Of a stretch of DNA of 64,000 nucleotides, positions 10,909 through 22,292 are shown one piece after another (position 1 is the first letter of the stretch; every line of letters begins with the position of its first letter). The notes beneath the pieces were generated by a model that had not been told where the DNA came from, searched no databases, and saw only the letters and a list, made by a program, of their open reading frames with translations. This stretch comes from Sepiola atlantica. Taxonomy: Eukaryota; Mollusca; Cephalopoda; Sepiida; Sepiolidae. The stretch lies in NCBI GenBank assembly GCA_963556195.1, contig OY744517.1, forward strand, positions 82,795,714-82,859,713, in the 5' to 3' direction. A program made the translations under genes and the position numbers.

Positions 10909-11022
10909 ATACGGCACAATCACGTTGGCACACCGGTTCCCGTTAGATCACCGAAGTTAAGCGACGTCGAGCCTGGCCATTACTAAATGGGTGACCATTT
11001 GGGAATACTAGGTGCTGTATGT
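10909..11022 (+). pseudogene. 5S rRNA-derived head of a SINE-like element
   Basis: A clear 5S rRNA resemblance over about 110 nt: CACGTTGGCACACCGGTTCC, GATCACCGAAGTTAAGCGAC, TGGGTGACCATTTGGGAATA and GGTGCTGTA. The 5S internal control region (box A AGTTAAGC; box C GGTGACC...GGAATACTAGGTG) is recognisable, so it may keep polymerase III promoter character. Several substitutions and the attached non-5S body show it is not a functional 5S gene. Confidence 0.82.
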
Positions 11023-11224
11023 GCTCTCTGCTTATCTCGGCATTGTTTCCAGTCGTCTTGAATTGCTTGCCATTGGAATCAAGTAGTGCCGACTCAGGAG
11101 AGGTGTTGTTAAGGATTGCACAACTCTTGCTTCACAATTACAAGCGCAGCCAGCCCCTTACAGGGGTGTCCATAGTCTCTCTAGACTGAACGGCAATATA
11201 AGTCTACAATTTATTAAAAAAAAC
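11023..11224 (+). mobile_element. Body and A-rich tail of 5S-headed element
   Basis: About 200 nt run directly on from the 5S part: TTGCTTGCCATTGGAATCAA, GTGCCGACTCAGGAGAGGTG, CAGCCCCTTACAGGGGTGTC. It ends in ATTTATTAAAAAAAACAC. Its GC content is clearly higher than the flanks. A 5S-headed SINE (as in the SINE3 class) is the simplest reading; no second copy is present in the window to prove it. Confidence 0.5.
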
Positions 11225-12700
11225 ACTCAGTCTGGCTCAGACGACTGCTAATATGAAGCATTTTAAAATAATCACCTAAAAATAAAAATCAACAAGGGGA
11301 TAACTCATTTTCAATTGAAGAATATAATAAGAGTTGTCTACCTTAAGTTTAAAAATGTGCCAGCAAATAAAAACTAATCCAGACCAACGCTGGGTAGGTA
11401 CACTTAGTATATGCATATATGATAAGCTATCTTTGATTACCTCTTACCAAATTTATCTGCGTGCATTTTGTAGCTTTCTAAATTTGATTGATAATCTTGG
11501 CATCTTTATATCATCTGTATTCTAGTCGTTACTGTTCTAATCTGCTTTTGTCTGTTTTTAATCAATCTTCTTGATAAACTTATTTCTTTTTTTGTTTTTG
11601 TCTTTCACTTTACTTTTCATATCATAGCTTTGCTTACGTCTATTGAGACGTAGGCAATATGTGATATGTGTGAATTTCTTGATTTGAATAAAAAGAAAAA
11701 CGAAAGATGAAGAAATTACTTGATTTTTATATTTATTGAATTTCAAAGAGCATCGTAGGTCAAAGATGGTGCTATGGAATTGTCTTGTGAATTTGACTTT
11801 TTTGTTTTAATCTTATGGAAGAAAACGGAAAAGAACAAAACTGAGTGAAAGTCTCGGATTCTTAATAACTTCTCTCGATTAAATGAAAATTATCTTAAAC
11901 AATTTAATTAAATCGAGAGATATGTTCCCATTAAGTCATTTTCTTTTCCACCCATCAAAGCTAGATGTTATAATTTAGTCTTTCGTGGTAGACAATTATG
12001 CATCATTTTATTTTTTTGCATTTTATTAATTGACCTTTTTTTTTTCTTTGAAATTTTTTTTTAGCATCGACTTTTATCTGACAGTTGATTTCAGTTTAAA
12101 ACGAGTTTCAGATTATATAAACTGTTCATATTGTTTAAAGAGATGAAATTAATTATATAATGATTAAAAGTATCTCTTAAAGAAAAAGTACATAACATTT
12201 GCTCGTTGGCTGAAGTAGTTGCAGATGTTTCTCTGGAGAAGGAAAGAAAACAGTGTCTTTGACTGAACACTATTAGAAGACAAGACTAAAAATGCAAATA
12301 GTTTTGAAGAGGTATATACATTCAAAGCTGGAAATCTCCGAACAATGAATGGATGGATAAGCCTGTTTTTGTTTTGTGTGTTTTCTTTTTACTAATGATT
12401 CACTGCTTATTAAGACCCAAAGGCCACTCGAGGATAAGGGTTAGGGAAGGAAGTCGAAATGGACGGTTTCAGTAGCACTCTGAAGGTCTCCTTAGTTTTA
12501 ATTTTGTCTCCTTACTTAAAATGTTGTCAGAAATTTTTTTATAAAGAGTCTCTTTAAAAAGTTCTAGTGTTAGCCCTAGTATGGATATAATGTAGACAAT
12601 GTCTTTTCTTTTTTATGTACCATGAAACACGCTAACAATTCAAGAATAAAATGGATGTTTTGTGAAAGAAAGAAGGTAAAAACAGGGTTAAGGAACACAA
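11225..12700. other. Intron sequence, no gene seen
   Basis: AT-rich intron. The short open frames at 11334-11525 and 11558-11746 carry no motif. A 14-bp inverted pair around CTCTCGATTAAAT lies near 11870-11920. Confidence 0.5.
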
Positions 12701-12701
12701 C

Positions 12702-13203
<502 letters not shown>

Positions 13204-13235
13204 AACAAATTTTTAGTGGTACAAAATTTTATAAT

Positions 13236-13421
13236 GGTTTTAAATATAATAAACGGAGTCATAGCGAACGAGGCACTATTACAAGAAAAAAATTTAGTCG
13301 ATATTTTTATTCGTTTTGAAAGTTTTTAATCGACGATTAAATATTATTTAATGTTTCCTCTCCCCTTTTTTTTCTTGTAATAGTGCCTCGTTCGCTATGA
13401 CTCTGTTTATTATATTTAAAA

Positions 13422-13423
<2 letters not shown>
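13236..13423. repeat. Fold-back, 58-bp arms, 73-nt spacer
   Basis: The left arm 13236-13292 and right arm 13366-13423 are inverted copies with essentially one mismatch. They contain GAGTCATAGCGAACGAGGCA. (AT)n lies near the left side (ends 13200) and directly on the right (13425-13472). Confidence 0.93.

Positions 13424-13424
<1 letters not shown>

Positions 13425-13472
<48 letters not shown>
13425..13472. repeat. (AT)n tract right of fold-back
   Basis: About 48 bp of AT immediately after the right arm of the 13236-13423 fold-back. Confidence 0.95.
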
Positions 13473-13478
<6 letters not shown>

Positions 13479-15515
13479 TTACAAGATATGAAAGTTGTTT
13501 GTATGAGTGAATTGTTAAATGTTCATTTGTGTTTGAAAAGTTAATTTATTTTCCTTTGTTTGTAAAGTAGAGCACAGGCATGAGTGTGTAAGAAGTGTGT
13601 GTATATTTGTTTTTGTTCAGGAAGGTCAGACACCCTGATTCTCTCGGTTAGAATTTCTTTTAGGCTACTGCTCCATTTCTTAAACATCGAGTAATGGTAG
13701 CAGTGCAGTAATATCCTCTTTTGTGCAACTGACTACTTTTGGGATTTTAGGCCCCTTGTATTCCTTGTTTTCGTCGTTGCTTGTGGTGGAGTCTGAGGGC
13801 CAGGGTCTTCTTCATCAAGAAGTGACATTTTCAGAGGAAAAAAGGTCTGTACCATTGCATACCTCTTCCCGCCTGGTGCATAAATGAGTTGAGGGGCCCT
13901 TTTTATCCTGGGTGTCGGCCTGCCAGTTTATAGGTTTTGATTTATTCATCTTTTCCTATTTTCTTCCTCTTTGTCCACAGCTTTTTATTGGTTATTCAAA
14001 GCTACCTTCAAAAAGAGGGGTACCCTCATCCACAATCTGAGAGGCATGCTGGATGGCCTGTCAGTATATGTGCGACAATGTGTGTAAGTTCAGTAATGAA
14101 TTTAGACAGTATGTGTGTGTGTGTATATATATGTTTGCCTTCATTTAGCAGTGTGTTAATATGTGTGACAGTGAATAGGAAATGATAACAGTTTTCATTC
14201 TTCTCTGCCTTTAACTACAGAGCTGGGATCAAACAGGTTTTAGGGTCATGTTGAAATTCTTTTTATTAGGTATGGTCGGCTCGCAAGAGGGAATTTGTAT
14301 TTGTCAGACAAATGCGATTTAGCCTGCAGACGTAATTGTAAACAGGTCACATGACAGTTAATTTTACTAATTTCGTCTTTATTCTGTTTTGATACGATAT
14401 TTGAGGAAACAAGTGTTAGCTTTTAGGTATAATTTTGAGGCATAGATTGTGCATTAGTGTTTACACTATTGGTTAATAATTGTAGGATTGAAAAATATGT
14501 GAATCCTACACAGTCACGACATATTTAAAAAGAGAATTTATTTCACATAAGCGTTTACCTGGCTTAAAGCCTAAATTCTGTCAAACTTACACTCTCTTGA
14601 AAATCGCTATGATATTAATTTAAAAACTTTTATTCCTTACAAAATATACAATTTATTTAATAAAAGCTGAACATTTCATTAAAATTAGATAAAATGTATC
14701 CACAGATAGCATATTGTTGGTGCGATTGATGGGAAAGTTTATAACCTCAGATGAGATGGGGAGCGTTCTTGTGGATCCGATACATCTCCAGTAGGTGCCA
14801 GATCTCTAAGCAAGACGTTTGATTGTCTCTCATCAGGTTGTCAAATAAAAGTATAGTGTGGATTAGCTTACAATATTCTTATCTCGCTCATTGAGGAGTC
14901 ATATTTATCCTGAGAAGTTTCTTTTTAGAAAAACAATGCCTGACTATGAGAGCCCTGAAGAAATAGAGATGTTGACAGATCTTCATCTCAGGTGTTGTAT
15001 TGGTGCTAGTGCACAATATAGTTTTGACAGCATACAGAGCCTAGACTTATTTTAATTGTGATCCTGTCACAGGGATAGTGTTTATTTATCCCATATGCAG
15101 AAATAACGATGCACTATAACACACATTGTACGTGTTAGATGTTTACAATAATGTTGATCAGTATTTGTTTCAATGGTCTATAACTCAGAAACCAAGCGTT
15201 AGCGGACCGAAAAAACATGTATAAAACATAATTCCAACTCCGAAGTTATTCCAACGATTTTCCAAACACCAGCTGAATAATCTATGGATAATACTGTTGT
15301 CTTCTTTACTCTTCTTTGTTTCTGTTTTTTTTTCTAAAATGTCAATGTCACTTTGTAAATTTGAAAATAACATGAGATCCCTACACCCTTTTCTTTCATG
15401 TCTTATGTCATATTTTGCAAAAAATTGAAAATATCATTTCACTCATTTCTAATTGATAATTGATTGTTTAGTCTTTCAGTATTTTCAATTTACCTCTACA
15501 TTTTGTCTGATTTTA
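13473..15515. other. Intron sequence, no gene recognised
   Basis: The interval 13620-13930 has higher GC than its surroundings and a few open stretches on the minus strand, and could be an old transposon fragment; I recognise no domain. A (GT)n run is at 14111-14122. The rest is AT-rich intron. Confidence 0.4.
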
Positions 15516-15522
15516 TCCAAAT

Positions 15523-15765
15523 TTATCCATAGACATCGATTGATTTGCATATCTTATAGATTGTAGTCAAAGTGACCATCTTGTGGAAGGGCCTTGAGCC
15601 GGCTCTATGCAGAATTTCGATGTTTATAACTCTGTTTCTGTAGGTAATCTTAAGGATACGCCCTAAGCAACTCTGGTGAAAGACATTAAGCATTTGCAAA
15701 ATCTTGAAAGTAACTTTCCATGTCTCGCTAGCATACTGTTGGTAGGACAATTGAATTATACAATT
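15523..15765 (-). pseudogene. LINE (RTE/Jockey-like) fragment
   Basis: The minus-strand reading contains ASETWKVTFKILQMLNVFHQ, a CLGRILKITY stretch, and NIEILHRAGSRP. This is the hallmark segment after the reverse-transcriptase domain in RTE-like elements (YGSETW...CLRRIL...ILRRAG pattern). It is cut on both sides and has no 3' tail. Confidence 0.7.
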
Positions 15766-16143
15766 ACAGTTTCAAGACAATGCTGGGTGTTTGTGACTGC
15801 CATATTCTTTTCATATACTGGGAAAACGTACAAGAATATAAGATATTAGGGCCTTCTATAACAAAAACGTTTAATAATCTTTGTAGAGCTGTGCGTTTAA
15901 TCTCGAGAATGAAATTCCAACAAATTTACTTTGGAAGGCAATTCATAATTAAGTGAGGCAGAATTTTTATAGACCAGATGCCCTTCCTAATGCCAACCCA
16001 GTGAGGAGACGGGAACCAGTATTTTTATCGAGGCACCATCTCAGATGATTTATCACCAAGGCTAAAGAGTGCTTCACCTGCCCTTTTGGGTTATTTTTAA
16101 ATTCGTTTTTCCATTAAATAAATAATATTATTCAGAGTCCAAC

Positions 16144-16326
16144 TGTTGTGACCTTGAAGAGTCGATAATAAATCAGACAACACGGTGGTATATTTACAAG
16201 AGTGTGTATTTACAGAAGTAAAGAATAGTATGTTATAGAAAAACTGCTCGTCCTTTGTCGTAGGCTCCTCTATACATAATGTCTAGAAGAGTCCATATAG
16301 TCACGAAATAGAGTAGGTCACCATCA
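16144..16326 (-). repeat. 3' LTR of Mag-like Ty3/gypsy element
   Basis: On the minus strand the sequence starts TGATGGTGACC and ends GGTCACAACA, giving TG...CA ends with a GGTGACC/GGTCACA terminal inverted pair. It is immediately preceded by the purine run AAAAAGAGGTG, a plausible polypurine tract. No matching second LTR is found near 19900, so the 5' side of the element is lost. Confidence 0.65.
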
Positions 16327-16356
16327 CACCTCTTTTTAGCCTTGATCCGTATGGAG

Positions 16357-17394
16357 TCAATACTTTTTCCTTTTAGGGTTTATTAGAATCAAGTCCGTAA
16401 TCTTACGTTTTCTTTTTGATCTTCGCTGTTCAGAACCTGTTTGCGGGATTGGTATCCTAAATGTGTCGAACACGACATCCATTAGTTCGTCTTCTGGAGT
16501 ATTATTCTGGACAGCATCTGAATATCGTTTCCTTATCTTGTTCATGTGTCTTTTGTGGATAAACTTAGGTCTCTTTACCATGTAAATCATATTCCCAATC
16601 CGTTTATTCACTGTCCGTTTCCCAGTAGGATTTATTGTTTTTGAACATCTGAAAGAAAACTTTTTCTCCAACTTTGAAACGTCCCTATTGTGACATTTTT
16701 TTCACACTCTCGTTTCGTATGGGTTAGCAATGATCTATCAAACACGGTTTTAATCTTCCTTGCAAACATTGCTTCTGCTGGTGTCATGAAAGATGGAACA
16801 TTGTTATTTGGAGTCATCCTATATACCTGCAAACATTTTTGAATGGCCTTTTCGGTAGGTCTACCCCTCGCTTTCTTAAACACTGTTTTGAATGTATCCA
16901 CAAACTGTTCAGCCTGACCAATGCTTCTCTTATGGTACAGCGCGATTGTGATATACTTCACTAAAAATGTTTAACAGAATAGTTTAAATTCACTAGACGT
17001 TAATTGTGTTCCGTCAACGACCTCGAATCAGTCGAACAATTCATTAAAAAAAATAATGGTTACTTCTGTTGTTAGTTTTTTAACATTTTGATATTTCCGG
17101 CAATTTTGAGAAACTGTCCACCACTATTAGTGAGTCAGCAAAATCTTTGTGGATCCTAGACCACAGTCGGTCAGTTTTCGGCCATAATCTGAACTTTATA
17201 AGAGGTGTTTTCGCTGCCAAAGCACAACCATTGCCTAATTTCACCACATTTTCAATGTCTTTGTCCATACTTGTCCAATACATATAGCTTTTCATGAGAC
17301 TTTTCATTCTCGAAATGCTTGGGTGACCGACATGAAATTCTTTTAGTATTTTTTTCTGTAATGCTGCAGGAATAACCAATCGATTGCCATACAT
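16357..17394 (-). pseudogene. Ty3/gypsy integrase (Mag / K02A2.6-like), broken
   Basis: Three minus-strand frames give one integrase with frameshifts. An H2C2-type zinc-binding segment has EFHVGHPSISRMKSLMKSYM, but one cysteine position is altered. The core start is near SRIHKDFA and VVDSFSKLPEI. A later core part carries GQAEQFVDTFKTVF and PTEKAIQKCLQVYR with a TPAEAMF motif. The C-terminal tail is basic. Frame changes near 16660 and 16980-17080 plus a stop make it inactive. Confidence 0.82.
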
Positions 17395-17689
17395 ACATAC
17401 CTACTTCATTACAGATTGAATACACTTCTGAGATTTGTTGGTGTTTTTCTTTTCATTTATTGTTTATATTTTTTTTTAAATTATCGTCTTGCACCTTTTC
17501 TTTTATTTCTTTGAGTGTTATCGATACACAAGTTATTTTTTTTAACTTCTACCCCAGTTTGTAGCGAGGCAATCACTGTGTCTTCAGCATAAATCTAGAT
17601 AATCCATCAGCATGACTAATTTTTAACGATGGGAGAAACTCTATTCTATAATTGTAATTGAGGAGAATGATCCCCCATCTCTGCAGTAT

Positions 17690-17965
17690 GCGTTGGTAAT
17701 CCCTTTTTTGTTTACTCATAAATCGTTAGCAGTGGGTTATGGTCTGTTTGTAACGCAGAATTTCTTCGCTGAAATTTGATGTATGCAAAATTAATACCCA
17801 ATGCTTCCTTCTCGATTTGTGAGTAACGTTTTTCTGCAGGTAGTAACATACGAGATGTAAAGACGATAGGTTCTAGCAATGCGTCTTCCATTTTGTGTAA
17901 TGTGCAAGCTTAAATGCCGTACGAGCTAGCATCAGTAGTCGCAATGATTTTGAGATCTGGATTCT
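17690..17965 (-). pseudogene. Ty3/gypsy RNase H remnant
   Basis: The minus-strand reading has TTDASSYGI, then PIVFTSRMLLPAEKRYSQIE and KEALGINFAYIKF. These are the standard Ty3/gypsy RNase H blocks with the catalytic Asp and Glu positions recognisable. It contains stops. It lies between the integrase (downstream on the minus strand) and the reverse transcriptase, in normal gypsy order. Confidence 0.8.
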
Positions 17966-18106
17966 AGTGCGTCAAAAATAATTCTGCCTCCTGGAATTCT
18001 GTTGTCCAGACTCAATCTTTTTCTTTTTTAATAGCTCATTAAGATGAGCTCACAAATTGTACATGTTTGGAATAAACACATTATAATACATTTAATACAT
18101 TGAAGA

Positions 18107-18750
18107 CATTGCCAAGGCTGCCACAAAGATGGTTGGCTCCCTCTACCGTGCTAGTAAACTCCTCACACCTGACATAATCCTGTATCTCTACAAAACCACC
18201 ATCCGCCCATGCATGGAGTATTGTTGTCACATCTGGGCTGGTGCATCATCTACTAGTCTCTCCCTCCTTGACAAGGTCCAAAAAAGAGTCGCCAACCTAA
18301 TAGGTCCCTCACTGTCAACCAAGCTCCAGTCCCTGTCCCATCGCCGCAATGTAGCATCCTTGTGCTTGTTTTACAAATACTTCAATGGATTATTCTTCAA
18401 TGAACTGGCTACTCTGGTGCCCCCTCGACGTAAATTCACTAGACCAACTCGACAATCGACTAAATCCCATCCATTCACTATGGAGGTCTCCAGATGCCGG
18501 AGAGCTTTCTACTCAAATATCTTCTTTCCTCGTGCTGCTGCCCTCTGGAACTCCCTCCCTGCCCCCTGTTTCCCTGACAGTATAGATATGCAGAAATTTA
18601 AAACTAATGTAAACAGACATCTCGCTGCGCAGATCCCAATTTAGGTTGACCCCCCCTACCTTCTCCCCTTTTCTTTTTTCTCAGTAGCCCCTTACGTCTA
18701 TAGTGGCGTCCTGCCTTGTTTGGGGTGGACTATGTTAAAAAAAAAAAAAA
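18107..18750 (+). mobile_element. LINE-A copy inserted into the gypsy element
   Basis: A 171-codon open frame (18129-18644) gives the last part of a LINE polyprotein: KTTIRPCMEYCCHIWAGASS, LLDKVQKRVANLIGPSLS, LSHRRNVASLCLFYKYF, ending NVNRHLAAQIPI. The 3' UTR with GTAGCCCCTTACGTCTATAG and an A-run follows (18736-18750). It is in opposite orientation to the gypsy element it interrupts, between that element's RNase H and reverse-transcriptase parts. It is 5'-truncated and the frame is unbroken, so it is fairly young. Confidence 0.9.
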
Positions 18751-18759
18751 TTTGCTTTG

Positions 18760-19340
18760 TAGTGACGATACGTTTTCTGGAGCCAGCATAGTTTTTATCA
18801 CGCTAACTCATTTTGGGTCTAGTCTTCTACCATCTTTGACTATAATTTGACTAAAATATTTTATTTTTCCCATGAAAAAATCGCATTTTCCCTCCTTCAA
18901 TTTAAATCCATAGTCCTGGATTCTCTTAAATACTTTATAATTTGTGTTGCTCAGTGCTTTTACTAATCACTAGAATATCATCTAATTCCAATCTGCTAAG
19001 AAATGTGTCCATTACTTGTTGAAAATGACTGGTGCAACTTGAACCCCAAATGGTAATCGTTTAAATTGTACAAAGCAGCTTTGAGCACTCCTCGTCCACA
19101 GGTATTTATAGATAAGCATCACTTAAATCAACCTTAAAAAAATTTCTTCTCTTGAGTTTAGCGAAAATCTCTTCTGGATAGTGGCAATCCTTTAGTGCAT
19201 GGTTCAATCCTGTGGAGAAATCTGCACAAACACGGATCTTTTTACTGTTTTTATGTAGACTGTAAACAAAGCCCACTCGCTCTATGTACTTTCTATATTA
19301 TTCCCATTTCTCCAAGTCTATTTAATTCCTCATTAATCTG
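18760..19340 (-). pseudogene. Ty3/gypsy reverse transcriptase remnant
   Basis: The minus-strand reading (with stops) includes KVDLSDAYL and IPVDEECSK, then a region matching the LPFGVQVAP block and an altered DDI motif (ELDDILVISKS near 18980). These are the gypsy RT palm motifs. It belongs with the protease remnant upstream and the RNase H and integrase downstream. Confidence 0.75.
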
Positions 19341-19639
19341 ATTTAATGACACAAATGAAACATTTCTTTCTTTTTAAAAATTGGTTGAATATTTGGTTTT
19401 AATTCAGACTTTGCAGTCTTTTTTTTACATCTTCCTAGTCCACCAGAAAAATCTTCTGAAAAGGTTTCTTTTCATTGTTTCTTTAACGTCCCTGATACAG
19501 CATTTAAAGTTTCAACATTTTGACAGAAATAGTTTATGGGCATATTTCATAATTGAAATTTTTCCATCCAGTCCATAATCAAGCGCTTGTTTGAGTTTTC
19601 TTTATGAACATTCTTAAGTTCAAAGTCTTTCCTTTTAAT

Positions 19640-19800
19640 GTAACTTAGGGATTAGCTCGCGTTCAAATTTAATTTGTTCACCAGTGACACTTTTAGCTAT
19701 TTTATTTGTTCTCATTAAAGTTGGTTTTCCATTTTTTTCCATATTTGAAGATTTATTATTGACAAATCTGAGCCGGAATCAAGTTGTAGCCTTATATTTT
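19640..19800 (-). pseudogene. Ty3/gypsy aspartic protease remnant
   Basis: The minus-strand reading has LQLDSGSDLSIINKSSN, an aspartic-protease active-site motif of D-S-G type, followed by a typical EQIKFERELIPK beta region. It is the 5'-most part of the decayed Mag-like element; gag and the 5' LTR are not seen. Confidence 0.7.
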
Positions 19801-19883
19801 TTATTGAATATTTTCACCTGCACAAATTTTTTGATATTTTTGGGTTTCGTCATTTTTAGCAATTTTAATAAAGTTTTTAAGAT

Positions 19884-19978
19884 TTTATTCTTAACTCTGC
19901 AGACCTGGCCAGAGATAGGTTAATTTGGCAATCAGTTTCTAAAAGGCGTCCAACATGTGCCAGTATGTACAATAGTTG

Positions 19979-20037
<59 letters not shown>
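19884..20037 (+). mobile_element. LINE-B 3' end with (GAT)n tail
   Basis: GACCTGGCCAGAGATAGGTT, GGCAATCAGTTTCTAAAAGG and CAACATGTGCCAGTATGTA are followed by 18 GAT/ATG repeats (19984-20037). The same order (RDR/LVWKLISK...TYASM) is found at 24535-24600, and reversed at 51845-51910. The simple-repeat tail is the 3' end. Confidence 0.7.
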
Positions 20038-20041
<4 letters not shown>

Positions 20042-20242
20042 CAGCAAGAAGAAGAAATGTTGAGAACTCATTTGGGTGAAAAATACAAATGATGCCTGTC
20101 ATTGGCGTCATATATTTTCGTTTGAGTAATCAACTGCTCTAATCAAGTTTGTCAGTCCCGCCGAGTTATCACTGTCATCTTTATTTATTTTCTCTATTTT
20201 ATTTTATCTTCCCCCTGCTGGTTGTGTCAACTAGCATTTATT

Positions 20243-20285
20243 GGTAGACTAGCAGGGCTACCCGACGTTGCTCGGGATCATAAAA
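20243..20285 (+). repeat. Start of CTAG/CCCG-headed repeat
   Basis: TAGACTAGCAGGGCTACCCG followed by TTGCTCGGGATCATAAAAAC. The same architecture (CTAG, then ACCCG, then a C/GGG stretch) starts repeats at 33629, 40970 and, reversed, 29135-29165. Confidence 0.55.
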
Positions 20286-20569
20286 ACACATAATTGAAGA
20301 AAAATCGCGTGTGTAACATCTTTATATTCAAACTTCTATTTCTCTCCCTCTCTCTATAGCCGTCTCTTTCTTTTCCCTGGTCGCCCCATTTCACCGCTAC
20401 TTTCTCCATTTGCCTTTTGCGAAAGCTATCTCTTCCCCACCATTCCTCTTCCGTTGTCCATGGGCAAAAGTATGACATATTTCTATAAAACTAGCATTTA
20501 TTGGTAGATGGGATGATCCCACATACTCCAAACGATGGTTTCTTTACTGTTGTTAGGTTGTAGTCCTAA

Positions 20570-21112
20570 CAGAAAGAAAGTTGTTCTACGTCTAAGAATC
20601 TGTTTTACTTGTCTCATGCTGCACTGTTGTCATATTTGGGCTCGTGAATCTGTCCCATTTGAGGGTTCTTGATAAGGTCCAGAAACGTATCTATAATATT
20701 ATTGGCCCCAGCCTTTCTTTTTCTCTTCACCCACTCTCTCACAGACGTGATGTTGCTAGTCTCAGTCTTTTCTATAAATACTATTATGACATGTGTTCTT
20801 CAGAATTATCTTATCTATTCCCTGCTTCCTTTGTTTCAGCTCGTTTGACTAGTTAGTCTAGTGGTCTCCATTAATTTGCTGTTTTTATACCTCATTGTAA
20901 TATAGCTTCCTATTCCAGTAGATTCTTTCCAAGAACCGCAGACTTGTGGAACTCTCTTCCTGCTGATTGTTTTCCTCCTACCTCTAGCCTCGGTCTTTTC
21001 AAGATTAATGTCAATAGGCATCCCGTATCTTTGCGATAATCATCTTTCCTTCTTGTTAGCTCCTTACATCAAGTGGCTTCATGCCTTGTCTGGAGCGATT
21101 TCCATTAAAAAA
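20570..21112 (+). pseudogene. LINE (LINE-A relative) 3' fragment
   Basis: A frameshifted reading contains LRVLDKVQKRIYNIIGPSLS, LSHRRDVASLSLFYKYY, then LWNSLPADCFPP and NVNRHPVSLR. The 3' UTR CTCCTTACATCAAGTGGCTT ends in an A-run (21105-21112). It is clearly a diverged sister of LINE-A. Confidence 0.8.
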
Positions 21113-21311
21113 AAATCCTCATGTATTAAAAGATTGAAAGTCTTAGGAAGCTATTTACATGCACTAATTTTATAGGGATTAAAACAACATTATTTTAATA
21201 AAATTAGTTATAGTTTTATAACAATTTGGTTCAATTAATAGTTTAATGATCAAACGATACAGTAATAATTCAATTTAACTTTCAAAAGCATTTTTTAATT
21301 ATTTATTACAA

Positions 21312-21492
21312 CTTCCTATTCCAGTAGATTCTTTCCAAGAACCGCAGGCTTGTGGAACTCTCTAGCCTTGGTCTTTTCAAGACTAATGTCAATAGGTATC
21401 TCCTATCTTTGCGATAATCATCTTTCGTTCTTGTTAGCTCCTTACACCAAGTTGCTTCATGATCTTGTCTAGAGTGATTTCCATAAAAAAAA
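21312..21492 (+). pseudogene. Second short copy of the LINE-A relative
   Basis: It repeats 20905-21110 with deletions: CCTATTCCAGTAGATTCTTT, then TAGCTCCTTACACCAAGTTG, and an A-run at 21483-21491. It ends only 50 bp before exon 2 of the host gene. Confidence 0.8.
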
Positions 21493-21540
21493 CCCAACAA
21501 CAAACAAACTGACAAACTCCTTTTCTGATTCTTATTTCAG

Positions 21541-21616
21541 CCAACCAATCTTCATCTGAATGTCACAGTTCTTGAAGCGAAGGCAAGTAGTACATATCGA
21601 ATACCAGACCATGACC
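21541..21616 (+). CDS. Exon 2 of C2-domain gene (start of C2 domain)
   Basis: A 76-nt exon bounded by CTTATTTCAG and GTAAGTGT. It begins in phase 0 and leaves one base to the next exon. It encodes PTNLHLNVTVLEAKASS and a TYRIPDHD tail: the first beta strand and loop 1 of a C2 domain, in the position of the L-x-V-x-V-L-x-A-K strand of BAIAP3/Munc13-4. The acidic pair DHD sits where Ca2+-binding loop 1 would be. Confidence 0.85.
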
Positions 21617-21749
21617 GTAAGTGTTTCTCTTTATTTTCTTTCAGTATTTTTAATCAAGACGCCAAAAACTTATTGTCTTCATTTTCTCTATTATTAAACT
21701 CTTGACTCCCATTGCTCCCCTGAGATCTTTAAAAATAAATTTTTTTTTT

Positions 21750-22292
21750 AACATGGTTCACCCCAAACAAGGCAGGACGCCACTGTAGATGTAAGGGGCT
21801 ACTGAGAAAAAAGGGAGAAGGTTAGGGGGGGTCAACCTAAATTGGGAGCAGCGAGATGTCTGTTTACATTAGTTTTAAATTTCTGCATGTCAGTACCGTC
21901 GGGAAAACAGGGGGCAGGGAGGGAGATCAAGAGGCCAGCAGCACGAGGAAAGAAGCTGTTGGAGTAGAAAGCTCTCCGGCATCTGGGGACCTCCACAGTG
22001 AATGGATGGGATTTAGCTGATTGTCGAGTTGGTCTAGTAAATTTACGTTGAGGGGGCACCGGAGTAGCCAGTTCATCGGAGAATAATCCATTGAAGTATT
22101 TGTAAAACAAACACAAGGATGCTACACTGCGGCGATGGGACAGGGACTGGAGCTTGGTTGACAGTGAGGGACCTATTAGGTTGGCGACTCTTTTCTGAAC
22201 CTTGTCAAGGAGGGAGAGACTAGTAGATGATGCACCAGCCCAGATGTGGCAACAATACTCCATGCATTGGCGGATGGTGGCTTTGTAGAGAT
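21750..22292 (-). mobile_element. LINE-A copy
   Basis: A minus-strand frame at 21832-22263 reads MEYCCHIWAGASSTSLSLLD, LIGPSLSTKLQSLSHRR, then the HPFTVEVPRCRRAFYSNSFF block. The terminal Asn-Arg-His-Leu-Ala-Ala is followed by a frame change. The 3' UTR and T-run (21741-21755 on the + strand) mark its 3' end, 125 bp downstream of exon 2. It is 5'-truncated at about 22292. Confidence 0.9.

Noticed and set aside
10909..11022. A functional 5S rRNA gene
   Set aside because: Several substitutions in conserved helices and direct fusion to a non-5S body; a single copy within an intron.
19984..20037. (GAT)n or (TTC)n runs as CRISPR-like arrays
   Set aside because: Simple trinucleotide tails of LINE 3' ends, without spacers; the sequence is animal nuclear DNA.
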